Under the pieces are notes generated by a model. It was given only the letters and a program-made list of their open reading frames with translations, searched no databases and was not told the origin of the DNA. DNA of 64,000 nt from Nakaseomyces glabratus (Eukaryota > Ascomycota > Saccharomycetes > Saccharomycetales > Saccharomycetaceae). Each line of letters opens with the position of its first letter. The stretch's first letter is position 1. The stretch lies in contig NC_088959.1 in NCBI RefSeq assembly GCF_010111755.1, positions 558,001-622,000 on the forward strand, read 5' to 3'. A program made the position numbers and the translations under genes. Below are positions 42,572 to 52,628 of this stretch, in pieces.

Positions 42572-44034
42572 GTGCATGTGTTTCTGATGTTAACATCAAA
42601 TACTATGGGAAAAAGACAATTGTGATATTGAAATGGGAGCGAAGTCCCTTGCTTAAGAACATTTCGATTTTGCTTTTTTTCACAATGTTTATCAAACCAG
42701 GTTTTAATACCGCTCAGTGGCAAGCTCATCATGGTGTCCCAAAAAATATACTGATGACGTAAGGCTACAGCTAGTAGTTGAGTGGGCAAAATAACAAGAT
42801 ACTCGAGGCGATTAAAATAACTACGGTGTAGGAAAGCAACTACTTCTTGAATAAAAAAAGATTAGGTAATTTGCTAGTACTAAGAAATTAGAGCAATAAG
42901 TTCATGTACCGATTACTTTTTTTTTGTATTTTTACCACTTTCAGGAATAAGTTTCATATTCAGTAATATACTATAGACTTCTACTCATAGTAGCTTGGGA
43001 TTTAGCCCCGTTACGGAAGTGTCTTCTAGTTAAACCCTCGCACTTCCTATTCGTAACATCAGGCAAAGGGTTTTCTGGGTAAAGCTTAAGATATAGGAGG
43101 ACTAACCCAGTAGCCCAAAAGGGAGAATAACTACAGCCAGTATGCCTGGGGATTTGAGAAAAGCTCGCAGAATACTTTTCAAGCTATCCCACTTAACTGA
43201 TACTCATTCTTTTCTTTTTATTTAGCAGAGTTTTTTTTTGTTTATTTTACAATGACGAAAAATATCGATACGTGAAGATTTTTTTTTTGTTATCACAGAT
43301 TTGTTGGCAGGAAAGTGATAGCATTTGAGAGCTATTCGCATAAACAACACTGTCGGAATGCGCATGCTAAGGAATCTCAATGTTTTTTCTTTTTGTATCC
43401 TGACGTTATTGATAATTGACGCAGTGTAGCAGTTTTACTTTGAACCTGCCAGTTCTAGTTCTCTCCTCCGGTTTCTTCAATCTTTGAAAATTTTAATAAC
43501 AGTTGAAAAATTGGCCATTGACAAAGTAAAAATTGTTTATCATCTGTGCACTGGGTTGCTTGTAATGTTTCATTTTATTGAGAATTATATTCAGACCCTG
43601 AAAACTCGATGCTGTCAAGGCTTTTGGATTTTAACTAAATCACAGATACTTGCATATATTTCATAAATGGAAAGAAGAAATGGATCATACATTGTAAAAC
43701 TTATAATAAAAAGTTCTAAATACGTCGACTGCATTTAGCCGTATAGCCCCATACCCTTCTGCTCAGATATAAGCTGTTTGTTTTCATTTTTTGGCATAAG
43801 AATTGTCTTTGTGTAAAGCATTGCTGTAAGTTTTCTTTTTATTTGGCCATATAAACACTTCGTTAACGGAAAATTGGTCTGGCGTTATAACATTGCTAAC
43901 ATAGCGTTTGTGTGGGTTTTCAGCAAGCATCTAATTATTGAAATAACTTGAAATTATTGGAGTAAATTGTCGCAATTATTATCACTCAAGATCTGTACCT
44001 ACCTGTCTCTGCTTGACTTAAATCATCGGTTCAA
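42572..44034. other. JJJ2-HAL5 intergenic region, lacks YJL163C and TPK1
   Basis: 1.46 kb without a supportable gene. In S. cerevisiae the transporter-like YJL163C and PKA subunit TPK1 lie between JJJ2 and HAL5; no remnant of either is recognisable. A bulged hairpin can form at 43010-43057, followed by two further short inverted repeats up to 43110. Confidence 0.6.
43010..43110. repeat. cluster of nested inverted repeats
   Basis: GTTACG+GAAGTG (43010-43021) can pair with CACTTC (43041-43046) and CGTAAC (43052-43057) with a 5-nt bulge. AAACCCT (43032-43038) pairs with AGGGTTT (43067-43073), and CTGGGT (43075-43080) with ACCCAG (43105-43110). The first two structures are mutually compatible only as a pseudoknot, so these may simply be chance or factor sites. 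Confidence 0.4.
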
Positions 44035-46476
44035 ATGGGAGAATCCAATACTGCAGCACCACCAAGCAGATCAAGATCTCTATCTGCATCTATAAAAGGC
44101 TTATTTGGGAAAAACTCTATATCAAGCAATGAAATCAATGGTAAGAAGGAGGCATTTGTACAATCTGGTACAAGAGAGGATCAGCGATATAATGAAGAAC
44201 ATCATTTAAAGAAAATAGACACGAAGGCCTCAGTTCCTAAAAAAGACACTCAATTGTCGCCATTATCAGCACCAGGTAGTTATTTGAAAAAGTCAACATC
44301 TATAGCGAGTTCCCTTCATTTGAATAGTGGAAAGCAGTCAGTTACTTCTAGTCGAGCACAATCCATTAGCTCGGATGGTAATGGGTTTTTATCACAAGAA
44401 AGCTTCATAAGTGAAGAGCATGAAGATGATATAGATGATACCACATACTATGATAAGTCAACGAGAGGTTTCACAAATCTCAGTAAGGAAGTTGAAAGTT
44501 ACTCGATATCAAGAAAAAATAGCATTCAGCAATCAAGGAAGGCTAGCGTAGATGATAATGAAGTAGATAAGCGGAATGCTCATTTTCCTGATAGTGATAC
44601 TACTATTGATAGTGTTTTGGGTGATAAAAATAAGAATCAGAAGGTAATGAATCAAATTAACAGTATTAGTAACATATCAAGGTCTGGCAGTGTCCCAGCA
44701 AATCCACCTATACTTTCTTCGAAAAGTAGAAGAGGAAGTAACGCTATGAGTATCAGATCACCTTCAGTGCGGTCTACCGCTTCGATTGTATCAGGAAATT
44801 CCAACTCTGAAGTGATTACTCCTAGTAGTAAACCAGCGACTCAAAATATATCGGAAGATGGCAATATCAAGAAGACCGATAATACACTGAAATGTGTTAT
44901 TAATTCGAAACATTTTAAAGTGTACGAAAATGGCTTCCACGAACACCATTTGCCTGTTATTGATCTAGTTAAGGGTGATTCGACGGATTCTTTGAACTCT
45001 AGCACTGTATCCAAAGGAACAGAAGGAATAGAAATAAACAGGCAAAAGTCGTCTTTTTCTTTAACTGGGATATTTAAAAAGAAGAATGGTGACAAAATGA
45101 ATGAACTACTAGATACAGAACCGTTTGGAAATGCATCTTCATTAATGCCAACAAAAGCTTTTTGTCCGCGTTATAAAACGAAGGATGGAAGTATGATTGA
45201 AGAGCCGCTTGAGCAGGAAACTACACATAAGAAAATACCTAAAATTGTCAACCCATACGCGGCAGTTGGTTCAGAAGAACTGAAATTAATTACAACCCTT
45301 TCTGATAAGATTAAAAAGGGCTTAAAAAACAAGGATGGGCAATCCAGAAGTGGGTCGCAATCAGGATCGGCCTCTAGTTCACTCCATACTAGCCCTGTGG
45401 CATCATCTACATCTTTATCCTCAAAATTTCATCACGCTTTGGTGACATGTTCAGAGAAGTATGGTGATCCCGTTGGAGTGATAGGTCATGGTACATATGG
45501 TGTTGTGCGAGTTTGTTCACGGCCTCTGCTAATTAGTGACAGCGCTCCATTTCCATCTTATTGTAATGATAAGAAGCTCTTTTTCGCCATAAAAGTGCTG
45601 AAGCCAAAGGATGATGAACAATTAGAAAAGTTCAGTACTAGAGTTACCTCAGAGTTTATAATTGGTCATTCTTTGAGTAGAAGACATAAAGCCCATGCAC
45701 TGCAGAACAAGGTATGTCCAAGCAAAAGGCTCGCTCATAAAGCTCAAAGAAAGCTAGATTGGGAATGTCCAAATATATTGAGAGTGATCGATCTGATGGA
45801 GACAAATAATACATTTATAGAAGTTATGGAACTTTGTCCTGCTGGTGATCTTCATTCTTTGTTGGTTTCTAGATCACAATCTGGCAATGCTATTGGCTCT
45901 TTACATCCATTAGAAGCAGATTGTTTTATGAAGCAATTGCTCCGTGGTGTTCAATACATGCATGATCACGGTATTGCACATTGTGATCTGAAGCCTGAGA
46001 ATTTATTGTTTCATCCGAATGGTCTTCTTAAGATATGTGATTTTGGAACCAGTTCAGTTTTTCAAACCGCTTGGGAAAAGCACGTCCATTTCCAAAATGG
46101 TGTCATTGGATCTGAACCGTACGTTGCACCAGAGGTATTTCAACTTGGAAAGGATTATGACCCCAGACTTATCGACTGTTGGAGTTGTGGTATAGTGTAT
46201 TGTACAATGGTTTTTGGGCAATACCTCTGGAAAATTGCTATTGAGAATAAGGATTCTTTATACGCATCGTTCATATCCCAGATGAAAGATGAAAATCAGT
46301 TCTCACTATTTGAAGAGTTGAGGCATGTAAACGCTGATTTGAACAAACTCAGAAAAAATGTTCTTTATAATATGTTCCAGACCAATCCAGAAAAGCGTAT
46401 AACTGTAGACAAGATACTGCATAGTTCATGGATGAAGCATACTCGCTGTTGTGTTTCGTACAACCATTCGGTGTAA
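44035..46476 (+). CDS. HAL5: Npr1/Hal5-type protein kinase Hal5
   Basis: The 813-residue protein belongs to the fungal NPR/HAL5 kinase family and matches Hal5 (855 residues), which stabilises the Trk1/Trk2 potassium transporters and other permeases at the plasma membrane, giving salt tolerance. Residues 1-470 are serine-rich and disordered, with many RxxS-type sites (for example SRSRSLSAS). The kinase domain runs from about 478 to 803: glycine loop GHGTYG at 484-489, catalytic lysine K520, HCDLKPEN with D651, DFG, and EPYVAPEV in place of APE. S. cerevisiae has a close paralog, Kkq8; position next to JJJ2 and QCR8 favours HAL5. ATG at 44035. Confidence 0.93.
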   Translation: MGESNTAAPPSRSRSLSASIKGLFGKNSISSNEINGKKEAFVQSGTREDQRYNEEHHLKKIDTKASVPKKDTQLSPLSAPGSYLKKSTSIASSLHLNSGKQSVTSSRAQSISSDGNGFLSQESFISEEHEDDIDDTTYYDKSTRGFTNLSKEVESYSISRKNSIQQSRKASVDDNEVDKRNAHFPDSDTTIDSVLGDKNKNQKVMNQINSISNISRSGSVPANPPILSSKSRRGSNAMSIRSPSVRSTASIVSGNSNSEVITPSSKPATQNISEDGNIKKTDNTLKCVINSKHFKVYENGFHEHHLPVIDLVKGDSTDSLNSSTVSKGTEGIEINRQKSSFSLTGIFKKKNGDKMNELLDTEPFGNASSLMPTKAFCPRYKTKDGSMIEEPLEQETTHKKIPKIVNPYAAVGSEELKLITTLSDKIKKGLKNKDGQSRSGSQSGSASSSLHTSPVASSTSLSSKFHHALVTCSEKYGDPVGVIGHGTYGVVRVCSRPLLISDSAPFPSYCNDKKLFFAIKVLKPKDDEQLEKFSTRVTSEFIIGHSLSRRHKAHALQNKVCPSKRLAHKAQRKLDWECPNILRVIDLMETNNTFIEVMELCPAGDLHSLLVSRSQSGNAIGSLHPLEADCFMKQLLRGVQYMHDHGIAHCDLKPENLLFHPNGLLKICDFGTSSVFQTAWEKHVHFQNGVIGSEPYVAPEVFQLGKDYDPRLIDCWSCGIVYCTMVFGQYLWKIAIENKDSLYASFISQMKDENQFSLFEELRHVNADLNKLRKNVLYNMFQTNPEKRITVDKILHSSWMKHTRCCVSYNHSV

Positions 46477-46997
46477 TTTTTATTTTATTTTGTCATACTT
46501 GTAATGACTACCTATTACTGCATTTTTCATTAGCATTATTACCTAAGATTGAGGGATAGGAGGCATTCGGTTTAGGATTTATAGATATTCAAAGCATTCC
46601 ACACAAACGTCCCACTTATCTCTAGATTATAATTATTTTTTAATTTATATATATATATATATTCAAAAGCATCTAATTCTTTATTTCCAAAAGTACAACT
46701 TCAAGTCAAAATCCACAGATTAATTTCTTCAGTTTATTTTACATGTTTATTTAAGAGTTGGATAGTATTTATAGATAAAAGGGTTATGAAGTCTAGTATT
46801 CATTAGTAAAACAACGAATATATATGTTTTGCTTTGTTTTAGAAGTGGCATACCCCTCAAAGGTTTTGAATTAAATGAATATCTTTATTTTGCGTGCAAA
46901 TGGGGGGAAATTCCTTTGCGATTAGTTCCATCTCCATTTTCAATAAATAGAATATATGATGCGTTCCAGAAAAGTTGATCGGTGAGCCTCAGGAAAC
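46477..46997. other. convergent 3' region between HAL5 and QCR8
   Basis: 521 nt, AT-rich, with a TA dinucleotide run near 46647-46662 that may act as the 3'-end efficiency signal, and a G run near 46901-46906. No gene is seen. Confidence 0.6.
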
Positions 46998-47282
46998 TCA
47001 GTTGTTAACTCTTTCCAATTCTTCTCTACCAGCCTTGGTGTATAAGTACTCGTTGTAGTCTCTGCTGTTAATCCACCAGTAATAGTAAATACCTGCTGGG
47101 ATCAAAACGTACAATGCTTGCGACTTTACTCTTCTAAAAGTGTTGAAGACAGCATTATGCATAGAGTGTGCTAGAGGCTTTTGAGCATATGGAGACACAG
47201 AGTATGAAGTAATACCCTTTTGCTTTGGGGAGCCAAGGTGACCCCACCATCCCATGTAAGCTTTAGCACCTGGAGGACTCAT
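46998..47282 (-). CDS. QCR8: cytochrome bc1 complex subunit 8 (Qcr8)
   Basis: The 94-residue protein has the exact length of S. cerevisiae Qcr8, the ubiquinol-cytochrome c reductase subunit that holds cytochrome b in complex III of the inner membrane. The start MSPPGAKAYMGWWGHLGSPKQ and the single transmembrane segment (about 50-72, LYVLIPAGIYYYWW) are diagnostic. The matrix-side N-terminus contacts cytochrome b. ATG at 47280-47282. Upstream there is a perfect Hap2/3/4/5 site and E-box motifs, consistent with the known Hap and Cbf1 control of this gene in S. cerevisiae. It is the last gene of the YJL141-YJL166 block. Confidence 0.98.
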   Translation of the reverse strand: MSPPGAKAYMGWWGHLGSPKQKGITSYSVSPYAQKPLAHSMHNAVFNTFRRVKSQALYVLIPAGIYYYWWINSRDYNEYLYTKAGREELERVNN

Positions 47283-47574
47283 TGTAGTATATTATTGTTA
47301 TGTATTAGTCTTTAGTTATTTGCTTTTCAAAATGGCCAAAAATAAAAAAGCTAGCTTTTGTTCCTAATATATACACGTTATAACCAAGGAACACAGAAAA
47401 AGGTTATTAGTGGGCGAAGCTTGTTATATACTATCCAGCTCGAGATGAGGGAGGGTGTTTTTCTCCTTCCTCTTGACACTATGAAGCAGATAGCTCTGCA
47501 CTTCCCACATAGTTAGGAACTGTCCAAGAGCTCTGAAACGTTAAGTCCGATTCATGTTAGAGACTGTACTTCAC

Positions 47575-47582
47575 TCATTGGT
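47575..47582. promoter_or_regulatory. Hap2/3/4/5 CCAAT-box
   Basis: TCATTGGT, a full match to the TNATTGGT consensus of the yeast CCAAT factor, about 295 nt upstream of QCR8. It would mediate induction on respiratory carbon sources, as described for QCR8 in S. cerevisiae. Confidence 0.6.
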
Positions 47583-47709
47583 TTGGGACATTAACAGTTT
47601 ACTGCGAGTACGGGAAGAGCACCGACGAAACGGTCCTCTCACTGAGTAAAGAAACAGTACAGTTTCCCACTATACGGTTCAACATACACTGGGATGTGAT
47701 TGGCTATAA

Positions 47710-47794
47710 ATCACGTGAATCACTAATTGCATATAATTATTATTTGATACGTAAGTTGTCACATGTATAACGTACAGAAGTACTATATCACATG
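47710..47794. promoter_or_regulatory. three Cbf1-type E-boxes (RTCACRTG)
   Basis: ATCACGTG at 47710-47717, GTCACATG at 47758-47765 and ATCACATG at 47787-47794, all in the same orientation within 85 nt. Cbf1 binds this motif and is known at the S. cerevisiae QCR8 promoter; PEX2 is the other candidate target. The AT-rich stretch between them is not followed by a CDEIII-like element, so this is not a centromere. Confidence 0.5.
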
Positions 47795-48131
47795 GTATTG
47801 TCGTGTCTTGGTATTTGGTTTTGCTTACGGTAATAATCTCATGAGCTTCATAAAAGCTGCGAAGTTTCAATGATAGATTCGAGGAGCTCATAGCTCTAAA
47901 GGCAGGTTCGGTTATATGCTTGTGATTCCATAGGCCATCTGTACAGTATTGTTAGTTAAATCGGTAGTTTGCAGTGTGTATTTGCAAATTAATTTTGGCT
48001 GTTTTTTACATAGTTGCAGTCCCGGTAACTACTTCAGAAAGTTAAGGGAAATCACTATAATAGAAGATATAACATATTTTCATTGCAGAGTGGAGCCAGG
48101 TTAGCACTGACTATTTGATATCGAATTTTTG

Positions 48132-48908
48132 ATGTCTCGTGTTGCTCAGCTTGATTCAGTGGTGCTAGATCAGGAAGTGGACCATCTGATATGGAATATA
48201 TTCCAGAAGGATTTCAAAGTATCAAAGTATGCTGAGGAGTGCCAATTTCTGCTACGGTGTCTGGTGTTTATATGCGGTTCAAAGAGTGTAGATGGAGTTA
48301 ACACAACCACGTATGGATCTCGACTCAGTGGTGTTTATTATCTTTGCAGAAAGAGAACTCTGTTTGTCTCTAACATTCTGATACATTACCTCTACAGGAA
48401 ACTGTCAAACCTATATTTCTCTTCAAACAACATATCAGAACGGACATTGAGACTGTACAGATGGATTTCAACCCTGTATGGAGTCCTAGACCTTACAACT
48501 TTTCTAAGGTTCTTGTTGTCTGATGGAAACACAAAATATTTGTCTTTGACAAACAGACTATTGGGGATTGTAACTTCTGTGGATATGCTATCACCATCTA
48601 GTTTCTATCAGGACACTGTATATGCAGGACTAGAGTACCAAAATAGGCAATTACTATGGAATGCACTTTTGGAAGTGTTTAACTCTACACTAATGAACTC
48701 GAACAAGTACTTATGGGACACGAGAAAGAAAAGAGATAAGCCTGCAAATGAAACTACCTGCCCGGAATGTAATGGATTCCCTGTTAACCCATATCGCTCT
48801 TCTTGTTGCAGGGCCAACTATTGCTATATATGTGGAATGAAGGCTCTGGCAAGGGAACACTGTACAAATTGCGGCAATACCAAACCAGCAATGCAACAAG
48901 TATACTAA
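48132..48908 (+). CDS. PEX2: peroxisomal RING-finger peroxin Pex2
   Basis: The 258-residue protein matches Pex2 (271 residues), one of three RING peroxins that form the peroxisomal membrane ubiquitin-ligase channel acting on the import receptor Pex5. Hydrophobic segments before residue 200 form the membrane part. The RING at C210-C247 has the pattern CPECNG, SSCCRANYCYICG, HCTNCG. The frame begins with a TTG at 48129, so the start is the ATG at 48132. In S. cerevisiae its neighbour is CBP1 (YJL209W), as here. The protein ends eight residues after the last RING cysteine, with little C-terminal tail. Confidence 0.93.
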   Translation: MSRVAQLDSVVLDQEVDHLIWNIFQKDFKVSKYAEECQFLLRCLVFICGSKSVDGVNTTTYGSRLSGVYYLCRKRTLFVSNILIHYLYRKLSNLYFSSNNISERTLRLYRWISTLYGVLDLTTFLRFLLSDGNTKYLSLTNRLLGIVTSVDMLSPSSFYQDTVYAGLEYQNRQLLWNALLEVFNSTLMNSNKYLWDTRKKRDKPANETTCPECNGFPVNPYRSSCCRANYCYICGMKALAREHCTNCGNTKPAMQQVY

Positions 48909-49319
48909 GTTTTTATTATGACCTCACGACTCTTGTAATGGCATCTCTTTTTTTAGATATTTATACGTTTCTATATTCAATCTTAAATAATATTCAGTTA
49001 AATCACTAAATACCTAATGAGTACCTCGTAATCAGCACCATCTCTTTGGGCGAACGAGCAAGGCCAAAAGTAGCCTATATTAATTAAAGGTGATAGGCAG
49101 ACTAATTCTCATATCGGCTTTCAATAACTACTATCTAATCAAATAATCCATTTAACACATTTTATTTCTTCAAGGAATACTAGAAGAATTGGCTATGGAG
49201 ATGAGCACAGTGAAAAGTACCATATTGTAATTAACTACAAGAAGACATTGAGGTTAGCATAAAGAACTATCCAGACGGGCAAACGTTGAAGACTGTCTAG
49301 GATACAGAATTTACACTTT
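48909..49319. other. PEX2 3' end / CBP1 promoter
   Basis: A 411-nt AT-rich spacer between two plus-strand genes with no recognised motif. Confidence 0.5.
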
Positions 49320-51191
49320 ATGATGAATAGGTTTCTTCAGAGCTCCCGACTACGTTTTGCCATATATAACCCATCTAAGGTACGATCCATTACAACATTG
49401 AGTTTTAATGACTTGAAAGATCCAAAAGTTTTTAGTAAATCTGAAATCAAGAACATACAAAGTTATTGGGTGGATCAAGGCAATCCCTATGCAGAAAGGA
49501 GCAGTTCACTTCTCGTCAACTGCAGCGTTTCAGAGTTGTCGAAGTATTTATCCAGGTTTAGTCATCGTTCATTTTTAGTGAGAGAGCTTTATCGAAGAGA
49601 GCTAATATATAACTCACAAGAGAACCCAGAAATTTGTCAAGAACTTATCAGAAATATCACCAAAAACAGCCCTGTCAAATTAGAAACATGTAATGATATT
49701 TTAGCATTCATTGTACAAGATTCTATTCGGACAAATGATGTGGTTATGGCAGTTAGGTTATTTTTGTTATTTCATAAATTGAATCCAAGTAAAGCAGTAG
49801 ATGGTTCAATTATACAGGTACTGTTCTCTGCATTAGCTGTGAAAGAGCCTGGTGACGATTCTAAAAGCATTAGGGTTTGCATGAATATTTTAAACGATTT
49901 GAATAACTATGACATTGATTTCAAATTGAAAACCGGCACAGTGGTTAGATTGATAGATAAAGTATTAAATCTTAAAGACAATATTTTAGGAAAGGCATTT
50001 GCCGAAAAGTTTATAGAATCGAATTTCTTCCGGTCTTTAAGTAATGATGGTAAACTGGAGGTATTATATTGTATGATCGAAAACGGGTATAATAATAAAA
50101 ATGATTCACAGGTGGTAATTAATTGGTTCCGCGCAAAGAAATATTGTGACCAGTTTTCCTCGCTAAAAGTGGATATAATACACATGTTGCTGAAGTTAGC
50201 GAACAAGGAAAATGGCTATTCATATATCGGTAATGACATAATTGAGAATCTGGAACCACGATATTATTGTAACTCTCGATTGCTGTTACCGGAGATAATA
50301 AAGTTTGTAACCCGAACAGCCGATTTAAAGAAAATACAAACATTGCTGAATATAATTGAGCAAAATATATCTGCATCTAATTACAACACCGTTTGGTTAT
50401 CAAAAGATAATCTTTGTGCGTTATTGAAGATGTACTTGGATTTTGGGGATTCACAAGGTGTAGATAATACATTGAAACACATAAGTGATACATATGGTAG
50501 GATTGAGGCAATAAATCATGAGGTTTTAATTTCACACTTATTGGAAGAAGGAGGTCTTTCTAAGGTAAAGAAAGCTATCTCTCTTTTGTTTTCTTTAGAA
50601 GGAAATAGTTTCCTGATATGTGCACCAAAACTATTGAGCTATCTGTTACAGAGTGATCAGCTAGCACATGAAGCGGTAGTGCCAAACAGGCATTTGTTGG
50701 TTAATGAGATTGTAGAAAAAGCAGAAATATATGATCGGGAATATAGAACTAACTTTTGGGACCATCTGGTAGAGCTTTATTTTTTAAAACTCCTCGAGAG
50801 TGGTGATTCTGGAAATGGAGATATTAGAAAATCTTTGCTGCTTGCTAAACTTATCTTCATCAATTCTGTCAATAGTAAGACCAGTCCAACTTACAACCCT
50901 TTTTCAGAGACCAGCCCAGATATGCTTGTTGTTCGATTGAAACAAGCAAACATGGTAGAAGTTTTGAAACGCATTGCACAGGTTTCATTCCGTACCGGAA
51001 ATGAAGATATACTTCAATGGTCATGCGCGCAGCTTTTTGGAGAGGGTTTTACAACATCCGAGGTAATCGTCGGCATTGTTTCCTCTAAAATTGAAAATGG
51101 CATATCTAACACTCCAAAAACTTATGAGCAGTTCTGGAACATGATAGACAACGAAATGCAAGCGCCAAGGCTATATGAGATTTTAAAGTAA
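49320..51191 (+). CDS. CBP1: mitochondrial COB mRNA stability factor Cbp1
   Basis: The 623-residue protein matches Cbp1 (654 residues), which binds the 5' leader of mitochondrial COB mRNA and protects it from degradation, so that cytochrome b can be made. The N-terminus (MMNRFLQSSRLRFAIYNPSKVR) is a basic, hydroxylated mitochondrial presequence. The body is helical and PPR-like, with degenerate ~35-residue repeats. Two adjacent ATGs (49320 and 49323) could start it. The gene converges on NUC1 and follows PEX2, as in S. cerevisiae. Sequence divergence is high, as expected of fast-evolving mitochondrial RNA factors; synteny supports the call. Confidence 0.88.
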   Translation: MMNRFLQSSRLRFAIYNPSKVRSITTLSFNDLKDPKVFSKSEIKNIQSYWVDQGNPYAERSSSLLVNCSVSELSKYLSRFSHRSFLVRELYRRELIYNSQENPEICQELIRNITKNSPVKLETCNDILAFIVQDSIRTNDVVMAVRLFLLFHKLNPSKAVDGSIIQVLFSALAVKEPGDDSKSIRVCMNILNDLNNYDIDFKLKTGTVVRLIDKVLNLKDNILGKAFAEKFIESNFFRSLSNDGKLEVLYCMIENGYNNKNDSQVVINWFRAKKYCDQFSSLKVDIIHMLLKLANKENGYSYIGNDIIENLEPRYYCNSRLLLPEIIKFVTRTADLKKIQTLLNIIEQNISASNYNTVWLSKDNLCALLKMYLDFGDSQGVDNTLKHISDTYGRIEAINHEVLISHLLEEGGLSKVKKAISLLFSLEGNSFLICAPKLLSYLLQSDQLAHEAVVPNRHLLVNEIVEKAEIYDREYRTNFWDHLVELYFLKLLESGDSGNGDIRKSLLLAKLIFINSVNSKTSPTYNPFSETSPDMLVVRLKQANMVEVLKRIAQVSFRTGNEDILQWSCAQLFGEGFTTSEVIVGIVSSKIENGISNTPKTYEQFWNMIDNEMQAPRLYEILK

Positions 51192-51360
51192 TTGTATTCT
51201 TTAATCTCAACTGAGAGTTATGTTAATAAATGCTGATTAGTATATAATATATTCTGGTTCTTTATACATATATATATATATATATTTAATAACGAATACA
51301 TTTAGATTTTGACTGTTTTAGTATTTACAAGATGAGTTCATGTTTCAACGTGTTAATATT

Positions 51361-52329
51361 TTATTTAACTTTAGGAGCTGGTGGTAACATCTTGTTTTTG
51401 TTATTTGCAAATTTGCTAAAATCTCTCACCACTATCTGGCAGTTCACCTCTTCACAAAGTTTCTTCCTTTGCTTTTCTGGAACATTTTTTAAGAATTCTA
51501 AGCCTGTGCTACGCTCGAGAGCATTCACAGGTACTTCGAAGTCAGTTAGCTTCGTTTCATTAGGAATTCTGTCATTAGGTAAAACGAAAGCAGCAACAGC
51601 TATGTTATTTGTAGAATTGTTGGTCTTAGGCTTCTCAGCAACTATCAGTTTAAAGAAATGTGTTGGAACGGCAACATTCGGAGGATTTCCAATTACTTCA
51701 TAAGTTACTTTATGTTTCTTCTCTATCGGGTCCCATTTGGGTAAGTACAAGGGACCTGTAACAACCCTCACACTGTCATACTTTTTAGTTAAGCCCCTGC
51801 AAAAGTATTCTAAATGTGCCCAGTAATCTCTATTAAAGCCCTCACCGACTTGTGGACTGATATTTGTTAAATAGAATGTGCTATCCATTGCTTCTTGTGA
51901 GAATTTCATGTCAGCCGCAGGTACTTGATGTCCTCTATCATAACCAGATCTGAAATAATCAGCCAACTTGCTTCTAAATATTTCAGGAATGGCTTCATCC
52001 TCAACAAAATAGGAATTCTTTCTGTCACCTTCTCTTTGTGACAGGGATTCGGGAGTCATATGCTCTACAACCCAATATGGGTTTCTAGTTTGACGATTGT
52101 AACAGCTGACAAATGCGCCTCTATTCTCTAAGTCATGAACTGGACCTGGAAATCCATACTTGAAAAACCCGCTAGCATTGATCTTTGTTTTGGGATCAAT
52201 CACAATGCCAGATTTTACACCTGTGCTAGGTAGATTTGTTCTCTTGTTTTCTCTATTCAACACCAAATACGTAATACCTGAACCAAGGGCAAGCCCTGAA
52301 ACACCAAGAGTAATATGCCTTGCAAGCAT
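51361..52329 (-). CDS. NUC1: mitochondrial endonuclease G homolog Nuc1
   Basis: The 322-residue protein is Nuc1, the DNA/RNA non-specific nuclease of the endonuclease G family, located at the mitochondrial inner membrane and involved in mitochondrial recombination, RNA turnover and cell death. An N-terminal anchor (about 1-27, LARHITLGVSGLALGSGIT) precedes the ββα-metal nuclease domain (about 65-295). The catalytic motif DRGHQ places the general-base histidine at H134, and NRDYW contains the metal-binding asparagine region. Length compares with 329 in S. cerevisiae. ATG at 52327-52329. It lies tail-to-tail with CBP1 and 299 nt downstream of LAA1. Confidence 0.97.
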   Translation of the reverse strand: MLARHITLGVSGLALGSGITYLVLNRENKRTNLPSTGVKSGIVIDPKTKINASGFFKYGFPGPVHDLENRGAFVSCYNRQTRNPYWVVEHMTPESLSQREGDRKNSYFVEDEAIPEIFRSKLADYFRSGYDRGHQVPAADMKFSQEAMDSTFYLTNISPQVGEGFNRDYWAHLEYFCRGLTKKYDSVRVVTGPLYLPKWDPIEKKHKVTYEVIGNPPNVAVPTHFFKLIVAEKPKTNNSTNNIAVAAFVLPNDRIPNETKLTDFEVPVNALERSTGLEFLKNVPEKQRKKLCEEVNCQIVVRDFSKFANNKNKMLPPAPKVK

Positions 52330-52628
52330 TTTACAATTGTTTTAAACTTATTAGTTGAGAATTATAGCAGCGTTAACTCACTTCAGTAATCATGACTTTT
52401 AATGCACCTCTGTCCAACGCATTTTCGAAAGCTCATCGCCTTTTCAACTATTTTTTGGAATTTTTGATCTAGTTTTTCACTTTTCAGATTTTCGGTAATT
52501 GGCTGATTATCAGCACAGTAATCCATGACATGATAATAAACTTGTCCGAGGTATCTATAAATTGTAAAGGTATTTAAAGTAAGTTATTGGATAAATACTC
52601 GGAGTTTGTTGTCATTCCGTCGTCCCAT

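Larger units (their letters stand above)
47283..48131. promoter_or_regulatory. divergent QCR8/PEX2 region and likely synteny breakpoint
   Basis: 0.85 kb without a gene. It separates a YJL166-type gene from a YJL210-type gene, so an ancestral rearrangement joint probably lies here. It includes a Hap-complex site and three RTCACRTG motifs. Confidence 0.6.

Noticed and set aside
32830..43021. Shared 11-mer TTACGGAAGTG at 32830-32840 and 43011-43021
   Set aside because: Many 11-mer matches are expected by chance in 64 kb, and the flanks do not match.
47710..47794. Possible point centromere (CDEI-like RTCACRTG followed by AT-rich DNA)
   Set aside because: No CDEIII-like element (TTCCGAA core) follows at about 80 bp, and three CDEI-like motifs in a row are better explained as Cbf1 promoter sites of QCR8/PEX2.
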